This document shows, one piece after another, positions 1 to 9,920 of a stretch of 64,000 bases of DNA. How positions within the stretch are numbered: the first letter of the stretch is position 1; every line of letters begins with the position of its first letter. The notes below the pieces were generated by a model, which saw nothing but the letters and a program-made list of their open reading frames with translations, was not told the origin of the DNA and did no database searches. The translations under genes and the position numbers were made by a program. This DNA is from Boseongicola sp. (GTDB lineage: Bacteria > Pseudomonadota > Alphaproteobacteria > Rhodobacterales > Rhodobacteraceae): NCBI GenBank assembly GCA_028824715.1, contig JAPPCV010000169.1:77630-141629 (forward strand), in the 5' to 3' direction.

Positions 1-12
1 GACTGTGCGGAC

Positions 13-987
13 TCAACGTCCCCGAATTCGAGGATCAAGGGCGTCGCGAATTCCGTCACCGATGTAGTTCACGGACAGCACGATTAGCGAGATCATGAGG
101 CCGGGCCATAGAACGCGCTCCGGATATAGTTCCATCCTGTCGACGGCGTCGAAAAGCAGCTTGCCCCATGTGGGAAAGTCCGGAGGAAACCCGAATCCGA
201 GAAACGAGAGCGCGCTCTCGGTGATGATTGCCGTGGCGATGCCGAGCGTGGCCGAAACCATGATTGGCGACATCACGTTTGGCAGGAGGTGGCGGGTAAT
301 CATTTTCGGCGGAGAAGTTCCGATTGAACGGGCCGCAAGGACGAATTCGCGCTCCTTGAGAGCCAGGACGTCGCCTCTGACGATTCGAGCCGTTTGCATC
401 CAGGACGTGGCACCCACAAGCACGACGATAAGCAGGAAAGTGCCGCCCTCGGGTCCGAACAAGCCCGACAGCCGGTCGCGGAAGAGCAGCACCGCGACCA
501 GGAGAAGCGGCAGGAGAGGCAGCGCGAGGAAGAGATCGGTGAACCGCATGAGGACGCCGTCAAGGGCGCGGAAGTAACCCGCCAGCACGCCGATCAATGT
601 GCCGACGAACACGGAGAGAAGCATGGCGGCAAGTCCCACGGCCAGCGAAACGCGCCCGCCTGCCAGCAGTCGGCCAAGGGTGTCACGACCGAGATTGTCG
701 GTGCCCAGCGGATATGCCCAGCTGACCTTGGCCGATGACTCCCAGAGCGCCACGTAGATCGGCCGCGTGTCACGCAGTTCCAGGAAGTCGCGGCCGGTCG
801 GAACGAACTTTGGATCATTCCAGTAGATCCAGGGTCCGGCGATGGTCATCAGGATGATGCAGAGAAAGACGGCTCCGCCCCACATCGCGCCACGGTGGCG
901 CTTGAACTGGTCCCATATGTCCGCCCATTGGGAGCGGGGAGTGGTGGCGAGTTCCGCTTGTTCCGTGGAGAGGCGGGGATCAGTCAT
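13..987 (-). CDS. Peptide-type ABC transporter permease (DppC/OppC family)
   Basis: Inner-membrane permease of a type-I ABC importer for peptides or related solutes. The 324-residue protein has a cytoplasmic N-terminus, a first membrane helix near residue 36, a periplasmic loop containing the OppC-type LGTDNLGRD motif, then five further helices. The EAA loop that contacts the ATPase is visible at AARSIGTSPPKMITRHLLPN. It starts 8 bases inside the end of the DppB-like gene, so the two permeases are translationally coupled. It is the last gene of the leftward arm visible here. The family call is firm; the substrate cannot be read from the permease. Confidence 0.95.
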   Translation of the reverse strand: MTDPRLSTEQAELATTPRSQWADIWDQFKRHRGAMWGGAVFLCIILMTIAGPWIYWNDPKFVPTGRDFLELRDTRPIYVALWESSAKVSWAYPLGTDNLGRDTLGRLLAGGRVSLAVGLAAMLLSVFVGTLIGVLAGYFRALDGVLMRFTDLFLALPLLPLLLVAVLLFRDRLSGLFGPEGGTFLLIVVLVGATSWMQTARIVRGDVLALKEREFVLAARSIGTSPPKMITRHLLPNVMSPIMVSATLGIATAIITESALSFLGFGFPPDFPTWGKLLFDAVDRMELYPERVLWPGLMISLIVLSVNYIGDGIRDALDPRIRGR

Positions 988-1987
988 ACCGGATCCTCGG
1001 GTCCAGGATGCCGTAGAGTATGTCGGCGACGAGGTTGAACAGCACGATCAGCACCGCGAAAATGAAGGTCAGCGTCTGCACCATCGGCAGGTCGTTGGCT
1101 TGGATGGCGGTGATCAGCAACTGGCCGATGCCGTTCACCTTGAATATCTGCTCCGTGATGATGGCGCCTCCGAAGATGGCGGGAACGCCAAGCGCAATTA
1201 CGGTGACGACCGGGATCAGCGAATTGCGAAGGACATGCACCAGGACCACCGTCTTCTCGCCAAGGCCCTTTGCACGCGCCGTGCGCACGTAGTCCTGGTT
1301 GAGATTGTCGAGCATGGAAGCCCGCATGAAACGCGAGAGCTGGGAGGTGATCTGAAGGGCAAGCACCATGACGGGCATGATCATTTGCTTGAGCTGGAAG
1401 ACGAAGCTCTCCCAGTCGCTGACCTTGTGGGTCGTGTCGTAGATCGAGGGGAACCAGCCCAGCCAGACAGAGAAAACCACAATCACGAGAACGCCCGAGA
1501 AGAATGGCGGGACCGAGAAGCCCACCATGGCGACGAAGGTGCCCGCATTGTCGAACCATGAATACTGCCGGTAGGCCGAGTAGATGCCGATCGGGAGCGC
1601 GATGAGGATGGCCACGACATAGGCGACGCCCACGACCCAAAGGGTCTGGGGCAATCGCTGGATCACGATGTCCATGACGGGTGAGCGCGTCTGCCACGAG
1701 ATCACGCGCTGCTGGCCTTCGCCGAGGGACGTGCCGAAGGCTGCGTCGACGAAGTGAAGCGGTTCGACCGCAAAGAACTGGTAGAGCCATTTCGGGAAGG
1801 CAACGTACCAGGGCTGCCCCACGCCAAGCGCTTCGCGCATCCTTTCCTTGACATCGGGTGGAACCGTCAGCGGCACCTGCGCCATTGGGTCGCCAGGCGC
1901 AAGCTTCAACAGCAGGAAAATGACGAGGCTGATGAAAAGCAGCGTCGGCACGCTCAGGAGCAGGCGTCTGATCGTGTAGGTCAGCAT
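980..1987 (-). CDS. Peptide-type ABC transporter permease (DppB/OppB family)
   Basis: Second inner-membrane permease of the same importer, 335 residues. It opens with the classic DppB N-terminus (MLTYTIRRLLLSVPTL), where the first membrane helix follows directly, and carries an EAA loop at VRTARAKGLGEKTVVLVHVL. The protein ends in LDPRIRYD, the usual tail of the family. It lies 49 bases downstream of the binding-protein gene and overlaps the next permease by 8 bases, as expected for one transcript dppA-dppB-dppC. Length and topology are normal for the family. Confidence 0.95.
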   Translation of the reverse strand: MLTYTIRRLLLSVPTLLFISLVIFLLLKLAPGDPMAQVPLTVPPDVKERMREALGVGQPWYVAFPKWLYQFFAVEPLHFVDAAFGTSLGEGQQRVISWQTRSPVMDIVIQRLPQTLWVVGVAYVVAILIALPIGIYSAYRQYSWFDNAGTFVAMVGFSVPPFFSGVLVIVVFSVWLGWFPSIYDTTHKVSDWESFVFQLKQMIMPVMVLALQITSQLSRFMRASMLDNLNQDYVRTARAKGLGEKTVVLVHVLRNSLIPVVTVIALGVPAIFGGAIITEQIFKVNGIGQLLITAIQANDLPMVQTLTFIFAVLIVLFNLVADILYGILDPRIRYD

Positions 1988-2036
1988 GGCTGCGGCAGAG
2001 GTGGAGGGGCGGAACAGGCCCGCCCCATCGCCCGTG

Positions 2037-3755
2037 TCAATTTCCGGTCCTGTACCAGTCGGAAATGTTCCACAATTCGCTGTCCCAGACGTTCAGCTTG
2101 ATGCCGCCAAGGCTGTTGGCATGCGCCGAGAGTCGGCCACGGTGGACAAGCGGGATCATCATGCCGTTCTCGATGGCCGTGTCGTTCAACCGGGCCGCGA
2201 TCTCTCCACGCCGTTTGATGTCCGCCGTCTTGGAGAGTTCGGCATGGAGCGCGTCGTATTCGTCCATGCAGAACCGCGATATGTTTTCGCCCTGCCATTG
2301 CGTTTCAGGCGAAGGCGCCTTGTCGCAAAGCCCGTTGCCAAGGTAGGCCTGCGGGTCGGTGCCGTTGAAGGTGTTGGCGTACATCTCGACATCGGCGTAG
2401 AACTTCTGGAACGTGTCGGGAGAGCCCGGATCGCCGCCGAAGAACACGGATGCGTTGATGTTGCGCAGCTCGGTCTCGATGCCGATTTCCGCCCACCATT
2501 GCTTGATCAGCGCCTGGAAGTCCTGGCGCACGGCGTTGGTCGACGTCTGGTAGAGTATGCTGAGCGGCACGCCGTCCTTCTCTCTCACGCCATCGCCGTC
2601 GGTGTCCAGGATGCCAGCTGAATCGAGAAGGGCGTTGGCTCCGGCAATGTCCTGCGTCGAGCAGTCAAACGTCGTGGACGCATAGATTTGCGGAACCGGA
2701 ACCCAGTTGCAGGTGACACGGCCAGCCTGTCCATAGCCGATGTCGACCAGCAGCGGCCGGTCAATGGCCATCGACATGGCATTGTAGACTGCAGGATCTT
2801 GAAGGAAGGGATGTGGACGCACGACCGAGCGCTCATCCGGTCCGAGTCCGGGATTTGGATTGGTGTTGTTCAGCATCAGGCGCTCGACGAGCGGACCGAA
2901 TCCGGCTATCGGAGTGCCCATGCCGCCTTCCTGCATCTTCGCGATGACGTCGGGTGCGAGCTGAAGGTTCCAGGCATAGTCGAACTCGCCGGTTTCCATG
3001 ACGGCGCGGCCCGCAGCAGTTGCGTCGCCTCCGCCCTTGAACGTCACCGTGGCGAATGCGGGCTTGCCTTCGACCCGGTAGTTCTCGTTCGCCGCGAAGG
3101 AAATCACGTCATTCGGCTTGAACTCGGTAACGACAAAGGGGCCGGTGCCGATCGGATTGAAGTTCGCTTCGGTGCATTCCGGTGCCTTCGCGCCAAGGCA
3201 GTCCGCAAACTGGGCGGCTTGGATGACTGGAGCCTCGCCGCCGACGAAGGGCCCGTACGGGTTTGGCGTGGGCTTGTCGAACGTGACGACTACGGTTAGC
3301 GCGTCCGGCGTTTCGACGCTGACGACGCCCTCGTATTTCGTTGCCTGGGCGCATCCGCCTTCGGGATGCGTGCAGTAGTCGTACGTGAACTTGGCATCCG
3401 CGGACGTGAACGGCGTGCCGTCGGACCAGACCAGGCCTTCGGTGACCTTCCAGGTGATCTGGGTCAAGTCCTGGCTCACGCCGCCATTCGCCACCGTCGG
3501 TATCTCGTCCACCAGCCAAGGCGTCAGGTTGCCGTTTTCATCGTAGCGGGCGAGGGGCTCGATCACGAGCGAAGCGCTTTCCACGTCCTTTGTGCCACCG
3601 GAAAGATACGGGTTCAGGATCGACGGCGCCTGCCAGTAGATGATCTTGACCTCGCCATCACGGCCACGTGGCCCCTCGTGGTCAGAGGCAAGTGCCATTG
3701 ATGCAAGTGCCGCTGCCGCTGCAGCCCCGATGAGGGGTCGGGTAACGAGTCTCAT
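2037..3755 (-). CDS. Peptide-type ABC transporter substrate-binding protein (family 5)
   Basis: Periplasmic solute-binding protein that delivers its ligand to the two permeases downstream. I place the start at 3755 rather than at an ATG eight codons upstream, because GGAG lies at good distance before it and translation then opens with a clean signal peptide (MRLVTRPLIGAAAAAALASM, cleavage near ALA-S). The mature part has the SBP_bac_5 layout: an early SLVIEPLARYDENG segment, a DAKFTYDYCTHP region and the MSMAIDRPLLVDIGYG hinge region, 572 residues in all. First gene of the leftward arm. Ligand unknown; the family takes di/oligopeptides, nickel complexes, opines and other compounds. Confidence 0.95.
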   Translation of the reverse strand: MRLVTRPLIGAAAAAALASMALASDHEGPRGRDGEVKIIYWQAPSILNPYLSGGTKDVESASLVIEPLARYDENGNLTPWLVDEIPTVANGGVSQDLTQITWKVTEGLVWSDGTPFTSADAKFTYDYCTHPEGGCAQATKYEGVVSVETPDALTVVVTFDKPTPNPYGPFVGGEAPVIQAAQFADCLGAKAPECTEANFNPIGTGPFVVTEFKPNDVISFAANENYRVEGKPAFATVTFKGGGDATAAGRAVMETGEFDYAWNLQLAPDVIAKMQEGGMGTPIAGFGPLVERLMLNNTNPNPGLGPDERSVVRPHPFLQDPAVYNAMSMAIDRPLLVDIGYGQAGRVTCNWVPVPQIYASTTFDCSTQDIAGANALLDSAGILDTDGDGVREKDGVPLSILYQTSTNAVRQDFQALIKQWWAEIGIETELRNINASVFFGGDPGSPDTFQKFYADVEMYANTFNGTDPQAYLGNGLCDKAPSPETQWQGENISRFCMDEYDALHAELSKTADIKRRGEIAARLNDTAIENGMMIPLVHRGRLSAHANSLGGIKLNVWDSELWNISDWYRTGN

Positions 3756-4135
3756 TGTTTCACTCCATTTGCTTTCCATGTTCCGTTTCCCGTCCGGAAT
3801 CGGCGGATCGATTCGGGCCGGAATTCCCGCAGGTTACTACAGAGCGTACGCACTCCAACTCTTTTCTTTGAATTTGGGTGAAGCGCGAAGCCGACTTGCA
3901 GATTGCAGCAAACACGGAGTGCCGGAATCGATTGCGGCGGACGAACCGGCACACGTCTGGGTCCCATCCAAAAATTGCACGCCCAGGGACTTTTCAAGCG
4001 ACCCCGTCGCTACGGATGTGTCCCTGGTTGGCAAAGTGTCGATCGCCGGAAACAGGTGTTTCTTGGCGTGTTCAGTTTGACACCTTTCGCCAGTGGGGTT
4101 TAGCGTCTCGCAGCCGCACGTCTCCGGGGATGCCC
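3756..4135. promoter_or_regulatory. Divergent intergenic region of the ABC importer
   Basis: About 380 bases separate the binding-protein gene (leftward) from the double ATPase (rightward) and must hold both promoters. A TTGGAG/TAACCT pair spaced by 16 bases can be read leftward around 3830-3860, but the match to consensus is weak. No clear operator repeat was found. The open frame that runs into the ATPase from 3878 has no family-like sequence before 4136 and is probably untranslated. Confidence 0.4.
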
Positions 4136-5950
4136 ATGCTTGATCAACCGCTTGCCTCGCTGAGAAAGTTGCGCGTCGAATTCCAGACCAGGGATGGTCC
4201 GGTCCTGGGCGTGGAGGATGTCAGTTTCGACATATTGCCAGGCGAGACACTTTGCGTGGTTGGTGAATCCGGATCCGGCAAGTCCGTGTCGTCACTTTCA
4301 CTCGTGCGCCTGGTGGAATTCGGGGGCGGTGAGATTGCGAGCGGCGAGCTCCTGTTCGACCGGGGCGTGGAAGGCGGAGTCGTGGACGTCTCAAAGGCGA
4401 GCGACACCCTGATGCGGACAATCCGCGGCAATGAAATTGGCATCATCTTCCAGGAACCGATGACGTCCCTCAATCCGGTGTTCACGATCGGGCGACAGTT
4501 GACAGAGGGTCTGCGCGTTCACACGGCAATGACCCGGGAGCAGGCGAAGGCGCATGCGCTGGAGCTCCTGCGCCGCGTACGCATTCCAGAACCCGAACGG
4601 CGGTTGAAGCAGTATCCGCATGAACTTTCCGGCGGCATGCGGCAACGCGTCGTGATCGCCATGGCACTGGCCTGCGAGCCCAGGTTGCTGATTGCGGACG
4701 AGCCGACAACCGCGCTCGACGTCACCATCCAGGCCGAAATCCTGGCACTGATTGGTCGCTTGAAGCGCGAGACCGGGACGTCCGTACTCTTCATCACGCA
4801 TGACATGGCCGTCGTTGCGCAGATGGCGGACCGGGTCGTGGTCATGTTCCGTGGCAAGAAGGTGGAGGAAGGGCCGGTCCGCCAGATCTTCGAGACTCCG
4901 CGGCACGAATACACCAAGGCGTTGCTGGCGGCGGTGCCAAAACTTGGGGAAATGCGAGGCAAGCCGGCGCCGGAACCCATGCGGCTGATTGGCGATCAGA
5001 ATCGCGATCTCGCAGCCTTGGCAGCGGTGGGCGAAGAGCTGCTCCTGGACGTGAAGCATCTTGTAACCCGCTTTCCCGTGACCGGGGGGGTCCTGCGCCG
5101 TACCGTCGCCTACGTGCATGCCGTCCAGGACGTGTCCTTCCAGGTCAAGTCAGGTCAGACACTGAGCCTCGTCGGGGAGTCGGGCTGTGGCAAGTCTTCT
5201 TGCGGCCGGTCAGTGCTCAGGCTGGTCGAACCGGTTTCGGGCGAGGTCTGGCTTGGCGGTCGGAATGTTCTGGAAATGGATGCAGGTGAGCTGCGCCTTG
5301 CGCGTCGCGACATGCAGATGGTGTTCCAGGATCCGTTCGCATCGCTGAATCCGCAGATGAAGCTCTCCGACCAGATCGCCGAGCCCTTGCTGAACTATGG
5401 AGCGGGCGACGCATCAGAACGGGCCGACCGGGTTGCCAAGCTTCTCGACCGGGTGCACCTGCCAACGAGCTTCATGAGCCGATATCCGCATGAACTTTCG
5501 GGCGGGCAGCGGCAGCGGATTGCGATCGCTCGGGCGCTGTCCCTGAACCCCAAGCTCATCGTTGCCGATGAAGCCGTCAGCGCGCTGGACGTGAGCGTGC
5601 AGGCGCAGGTTCTGAATCTCCTGATGGAGCTGCAGGCTGAACTTGGCATCTCGATGCTGTTCATCAGCCATGACATGGCGGTCGTTGAACGGGTAAGTCA
5701 CATGGTGGGCGTGATGTACCTGGGCCGGATCGTCGAGATCGGGCCACGGCCGGCGATATTCGAGGATCCGCGGCACGAATACACGAAGTCGCTGCTTGCG
5801 GCCGTGCCGGTCGCCGACCCCGCGCAGCGCAAGAGCGAGAAGGACCTGAACTTCAAGCCGATCCCGTCGCCGATCTTTCCTGTCGGGCACGAGCCCGGTC
5901 CGTCAGTCTATGAAGAGGTGGCTCCAGGACACTTCGTGCTTGCGTCATGA
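4136..5950 (+). CDS. Fused double ATPase of the peptide ABC importer (DppD-DppF type)
   Basis: Cytoplasmic energy subunit that powers the importer; two complete ABC ATPase domains in one 604-residue chain. First half: Walker A GESGSGKS, signature LSGGMRQR, Walker B LLIADEPTTALD. Second half: Walker A GESGCGKS, signature LSGGQRQR, Walker B LIVADEAVSALD. Each half ends with the oligopeptide-type RHEYTKSLLAAVP-like extension. I choose the ATG at 4136 because GGGGA precedes it by five bases and family homology begins there; an ATG at 4130 is possible. Its TGA overlaps the next start (ATGA), linking it to the deacylase. Confidence 0.95.
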   Translation: MLDQPLASLRKLRVEFQTRDGPVLGVEDVSFDILPGETLCVVGESGSGKSVSSLSLVRLVEFGGGEIASGELLFDRGVEGGVVDVSKASDTLMRTIRGNEIGIIFQEPMTSLNPVFTIGRQLTEGLRVHTAMTREQAKAHALELLRRVRIPEPERRLKQYPHELSGGMRQRVVIAMALACEPRLLIADEPTTALDVTIQAEILALIGRLKRETGTSVLFITHDMAVVAQMADRVVVMFRGKKVEEGPVRQIFETPRHEYTKALLAAVPKLGEMRGKPAPEPMRLIGDQNRDLAALAAVGEELLLDVKHLVTRFPVTGGVLRRTVAYVHAVQDVSFQVKSGQTLSLVGESGCGKSSCGRSVLRLVEPVSGEVWLGGRNVLEMDAGELRLARRDMQMVFQDPFASLNPQMKLSDQIAEPLLNYGAGDASERADRVAKLLDRVHLPTSFMSRYPHELSGGQRQRIAIARALSLNPKLIVADEAVSALDVSVQAQVLNLLMELQAELGISMLFISHDMAVVERVSHMVGVMYLGRIVEIGPRPAIFEDPRHEYTKSLLAAVPVADPAQRKSEKDLNFKPIPSPIFPVGHEPGPSVYEEVAPGHFVLAS

Positions 5951-7110
5951 GCTTGTCCGCCCGCCAGATTCTCGACCAGCTGGTGTCGTATCCGACGGTC
6001 AGCCGGGACACGAACCTGCCATTGATCGATTGGATCGAGGGCTACCTTGCCGACCTCGGCATCGTGGCGCACCGCATGCCGAAACGTGGCGATCCGTCCA
6101 AGGAAGCCATCTTCTGCAGCGTGGGCCCGCGCGTCCCGGGCGGCGTAGTGCTTTCGGGGCACACCGATGTGGTGCCGGTCGAGGGCCAGGACTGGAGCTC
6201 GGATCCTTGGGCAGTGAGCGAGCGCGACGGCCGGCTCTACGGGCGCGGAACCTGCGACATGAAAGGGTTTGACGCCCTGGCCCTGCATGCCTTGCAGCAG
6301 GCGCTTGAATGCGACCTGAAGCGACCAATTCAGGTCGCGCTTTCCTTCGACGAGGAGATCGGATGTGCAGGCGCGCCGCCGTTGATCGAGGCGATGGCTG
6401 AATCGGGCCTGCCAAAGGCGGCGATCGCCATCATCGGCGAACCCTCGATGCTGCAATGCGTCACTGGCCAAAAGGGCAGCGCAGGATTCGACGTCCACGT
6501 GAAGGGATTCGAGGTGCATTCCTCGATGATGGACAAAGGCGTCAACGCAGTCATGGCGGCGTCGCGGCTGATCCATTGGGCGAATGGCAAGAACGATGAA
6601 CTGCGCGCCCGTGCGCCGTCGACTGTGGCCGCGAACTTTGATCCGCCGTTCACGACACTTCATGTCGGCATGATCAAGGGGGGCACTGCACAGAACATCA
6701 CCGCCGGCGACTGCAGGTTCGGAATCGACTGGCGGCTGGTTCCCGATGAAGACGCGGACCGGCTCGATGGCGAATTCCGTGCGGTCGTGGCGGAAGTGGA
6801 TGCCGCGGCGAAGGCGATTGCACCGTCTGCCGGTGTCAGGCTCCGACCGTTCCACGATGTACCTGCGCTCGTGCCTGAGGAGAACGGAGCGGCCGAAGCG
6901 CTGGTCCGTGGCATCACAGGCGACAACGGCATTCATGTCGTCAGTTACGGGACCGAGGCGGGGCACTTCCAGAACGCGGGCTGCTCGGCAGTGATCTGCG
7001 GTCCGGGGGACATCGCCCAGGCGCATCAGGCAGACGAGTTCATTGCGGTCGAACAGTTCGAGGCAGGCGGGGCGTTTCTTGCGAGAGTGGTCGAGAGCCT
7101 CACGAAATAG
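5947..7110 (+). CDS. ArgE-like M20 family deacylase (acetylornithine deacetylase type)
   Basis: Zinc-dependent amidohydrolase of the M20 peptidase family, cytoplasmic, 387 residues. Metal and catalytic motifs are intact: GHTDVVP (HxD), RGTCDMKG, the general-base pair in FDEEIGC, and a late TEAGHF histidine. The dimerisation lid lies between about residues 180 and 290. Coupled by ATGA to the ABC ATPase gene, so it probably acts on the imported solute, for example removing an N-acyl group or cleaving a dipeptide; this context makes a purely arginine-biosynthetic role less certain than the ArgE-like sequence suggests. No clear terminator follows. Confidence 0.88.
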   Translation: MSLSARQILDQLVSYPTVSRDTNLPLIDWIEGYLADLGIVAHRMPKRGDPSKEAIFCSVGPRVPGGVVLSGHTDVVPVEGQDWSSDPWAVSERDGRLYGRGTCDMKGFDALALHALQQALECDLKRPIQVALSFDEEIGCAGAPPLIEAMAESGLPKAAIAIIGEPSMLQCVTGQKGSAGFDVHVKGFEVHSSMMDKGVNAVMAASRLIHWANGKNDELRARAPSTVAANFDPPFTTLHVGMIKGGTAQNITAGDCRFGIDWRLVPDEDADRLDGEFRAVVAEVDAAAKAIAPSAGVRLRPFHDVPALVPEENGAAEALVRGITGDNGIHVVSYGTEAGHFQNAGCSAVICGPGDIAQAHQADEFIAVEQFEAGGAFLARVVESLTK

Positions 7111-7307
7111 GCATCCGGATTGTGGCGGGGATGTGACTGCATTCGGGCAGTGCCGCGTCATGCCGGCGGCCTTGACGGCCGAAATTCGCGCACGGAACAC
7201 GCGTGCACGCGACACCAGCTTCTTGGCTTCCTCCGATCGTGCAGGAGTCTTGTTGGTTCGCCGCGAATTTCCGTTCGCGGAAGGGTTGGCGGCTCCGGGT
7301 ACACGCC

Positions 7308-9719
7308 ATGCGTGAGGCGCTTCCGGAACGTTTCGTTGACTGGTTCAAGAGCCGCGGCTGGGCTCCGCACCCGCATCAGCTGAGGATCGCGGGGCGGGCC
7401 GACGAGCCCGCGCTTCTTTTGATCGCTCCGACCGGCGGCGGCAAAACGCTTGCCGGGTTTCTGCCGACTCTCGCGGAACTCGCGGCAGGCGGGAGGGAGG
7501 GGCTTCACACGATTTATGTCTCGCCCCTGAAGGCGTTGGCGGCCGACATCAGGCGGAACCTCGATACGCCGATCGGCGAGATGGATCTGCCGGTCCGTGT
7601 TGAGGACCGGACAGGCGACACCTCGCCCAATCGCAAGAAGCGTCAGCGCGCGGATCCCCCGCACATACTCCTGACGACACCGGAGAGCCTTGCGCTGCTG
7701 CTGACGTACCAGGACGCACCGAAGATGTTTCGCGGCCTCTCTCGCGTCATCGTTGACGAAGTCCATGCCTTGGCGGAATCGAAGCGTGGCGACCAGCTTG
7801 CCTTGTGCCTTGCCGAACTTCAGGCCCTGTGCCCCAAGCTTCGACGGGTCGGCCTGTCAGCCACGGTCGAGGACCCGTCCGCGATCGCCCGTTTCCTGGC
7901 GCATCATCCAGACCCGTGTCCGATTCTCCATGCCGATCCCGGACCCGCGCCGGAAATCGAAATGCTCGCCACGGATGAGTTGCCTCCCTGGTCGGGCGGC
8001 GGCGGCAGGCACGCGATTCCTGCCGTGCTCGACGAGGTCAGAAAGCACCGGACGACACTGATCTTTCACAACACGAGGGCGCAGGCCGAAATCTTCTTTC
8101 GTCACCTCTGGCTTCAGAACGAGGACGGTCTTCCGATCGGCATTCACCATGGTTCGCTGGCGAGGTCGCAAAGGCTAAAGGTGGAAGCTGCCATGGTGAA
8201 CGGCGAACTCCGGGCGGTCGTCTGTACGGGTACGCTCGACCTCGGGATTGACTGGGGAGATGTCGACCTGATCATCCAGGTGGGCGCGCCCAAGAACGTG
8301 AAGCGACTCGTGCAGCGAATCGGTCGCGCCAACCATCGTTACAACGCGCCCTCGAAGGCGCTGGTCGTGCCGGCAAACCGCTTCGAGGTCGTGGAGTGCG
8401 TGGCGGCGCTCGATGCGGCGCGGGAGGGCGATCTGGACGGTGACCCGAGAGGAAGGGGTCCGCGGGACGTGCTTTGCCAGCAGATCCTGATCCGCGCGTG
8501 TCGGGGGCCGTTTGAGGCTGATGAGCTCTTTCGGGTGCTTCGGGGTGCCGGGCCGTACGTGGACCTCCGGAACGACGACTTTCTCGCGTGCCTCGATCTC
8601 GTGGCAACCGGTGGCTACGCGCTTCGGGCCTATGATCGTTGGCAGCGGCTTCGCCAGAGAACGGACGGCCTCTGGGAATTCAGGGATCCGCGCGCTCCCG
8701 GCGAAGTTCGCCGCAATCTCGGCACGATCCAGGATACGGAGACATTGAAAGTAAGGCTTCGGAACAAGCGGGGCGGCAAGCCATTGGGAGAAATCGAGGA
8801 GTTGTTTGCGGCAAGTCTTGCGCCTGGGGACACTTTCCTGATCGGCGGCCAGGTCGTGCGCTACGACCGACTGCGCGAAATGACCGTGGAAGTGTCGCGC
8901 CAACCGGACAGGGCGCCGAAGATCGCGGTTTTTGCAGGAACGAAATTCGCGACATCGACACAACTTAGCCACCGGATCCTGAGGATGCTCCAGACGGAGG
9001 ACTGGACAGCCTTGCCGGGTCACACGGCGGATTGGCTGCGCCTTCAGCGCGAACGGTCGAAACTCCCGGAGGCGGGCCGGATTCTGGTCGAGAGCTTTCC
9101 GTATGAAGGTCGGCAGAACACCTGCATCTACGGATTTGCCGGACGCAACGCGATGCAGACGCTGGGGCTGCTGGTCACCCGGAGAATGGAGGAGATGGGT
9201 CTCGGTCCGCTGGGTTTCGTTTCGACGGACTATGCCGTCCTGATCTGGGGTCTCGATGCGATTCCTGATCCCGAGCCGCTCCTCGATGCGCGGGAATTGC
9301 GCACCGCTTTCGAAGAATGGATGTCCGGAAACGCCGTCATGAAACGGACCTTTCGCACGACCGCCACGATCGCGATGATGATTCCCAGGAATCATGGAGC
9401 CGCCAGGCGCACCGCCCGGCAGGCGAGATTCTCTTCCGACATTCTTTACGACACGCTCGCAAAATACGATCCTGGGCATCTCATGCTGAAGATCACGCGG
9501 GAGGAGGCGATGCGGGGCCTGGTCGACTTCGGGCGGATCGAGGAACTGCTTGAGCGGACCAGCGGACGGGTTGATCATGTCGTGCTCGACCGAATTACGC
9601 CGTTGGCCGCTCCGCTCCTTCTCGAGCATGGCAGGGTTCCGATTGCCGGGGAAGGTCGCGAACGGATGCTCATGGCTGATGCAGAAGCCTTGATGGCGGC
9701 AGCGGGCTTGTGCGCCTGA
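7308..9719 (+). CDS. Ligase-associated DNA damage response DEXH-box helicase (Lhr-like)
   Basis: Superfamily 2 helicase of the group normally encoded beside an ATP-dependent ligase and a metallophosphoesterase, with a proposed role in DNA repair. Seen in the 803-residue product: Walker A APTGGGKTLAGF, the DEVH box IVDEVHALAESKRGDQL, motif III SAT, a C-terminal RecA domain with QRIGRANHRY, and the family's long C-terminal module. The start at 7308 gives MREALPERFVDWFKSRGW, the usual family N-terminus; an upstream TTG/ATG extension to 7203 is open but has no family-like sequence. The usual ligase and phosphoesterase partners are absent on both sides. Confidence 0.9.
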   Translation: MREALPERFVDWFKSRGWAPHPHQLRIAGRADEPALLLIAPTGGGKTLAGFLPTLAELAAGGREGLHTIYVSPLKALAADIRRNLDTPIGEMDLPVRVEDRTGDTSPNRKKRQRADPPHILLTTPESLALLLTYQDAPKMFRGLSRVIVDEVHALAESKRGDQLALCLAELQALCPKLRRVGLSATVEDPSAIARFLAHHPDPCPILHADPGPAPEIEMLATDELPPWSGGGGRHAIPAVLDEVRKHRTTLIFHNTRAQAEIFFRHLWLQNEDGLPIGIHHGSLARSQRLKVEAAMVNGELRAVVCTGTLDLGIDWGDVDLIIQVGAPKNVKRLVQRIGRANHRYNAPSKALVVPANRFEVVECVAALDAAREGDLDGDPRGRGPRDVLCQQILIRACRGPFEADELFRVLRGAGPYVDLRNDDFLACLDLVATGGYALRAYDRWQRLRQRTDGLWEFRDPRAPGEVRRNLGTIQDTETLKVRLRNKRGGKPLGEIEELFAASLAPGDTFLIGGQVVRYDRLREMTVEVSRQPDRAPKIAVFAGTKFATSTQLSHRILRMLQTEDWTALPGHTADWLRLQRERSKLPEAGRILVESFPYEGRQNTCIYGFAGRNAMQTLGLLVTRRMEEMGLGPLGFVSTDYAVLIWGLDAIPDPEPLLDARELRTAFEEWMSGNAVMKRTFRTTATIAMMIPRNHGAARRTARQARFSSDILYDTLAKYDPGHLMLKITREEAMRGLVDFGRIEELLERTSGRVDHVVLDRITPLAAPLLLEHGRVPIAGEGRERMLMADAEALMAAAGLCA

Positions 9720-9892
9720 CTTGCGTCCGGAACGGCATTTCAGGGCGGGCGTTCTGGCATGGCTCAGACGCGGCCCCATCGCTCAAGACTTTGGAAGGTT
9801 CCGCTCCTAGGCGTTCCCCTGTGCTACACCACGCTCAGGGTGCCAAGGTCGGTCTCTGCCGACGGCACCGGCCGTAAGGAGGAATGCAGGTC

Positions 9893-9920
9893 TTGACGCC
9901 AATCAACGTTCATATATTGT
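9893..9920 (+). promoter_or_regulatory. Possible sigma70-type promoter upstream of the broken Rpn-like gene
   Basis: TTGACG at 9893-9898 and TATTGT at 9915-9920 are separated by 16 bases in a locally AT-rich stretch. This is the only promoter-like element in the 398-base gap 9720-10117, which otherwise holds no recognisable gene. Read by eye only. Confidence 0.3.
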
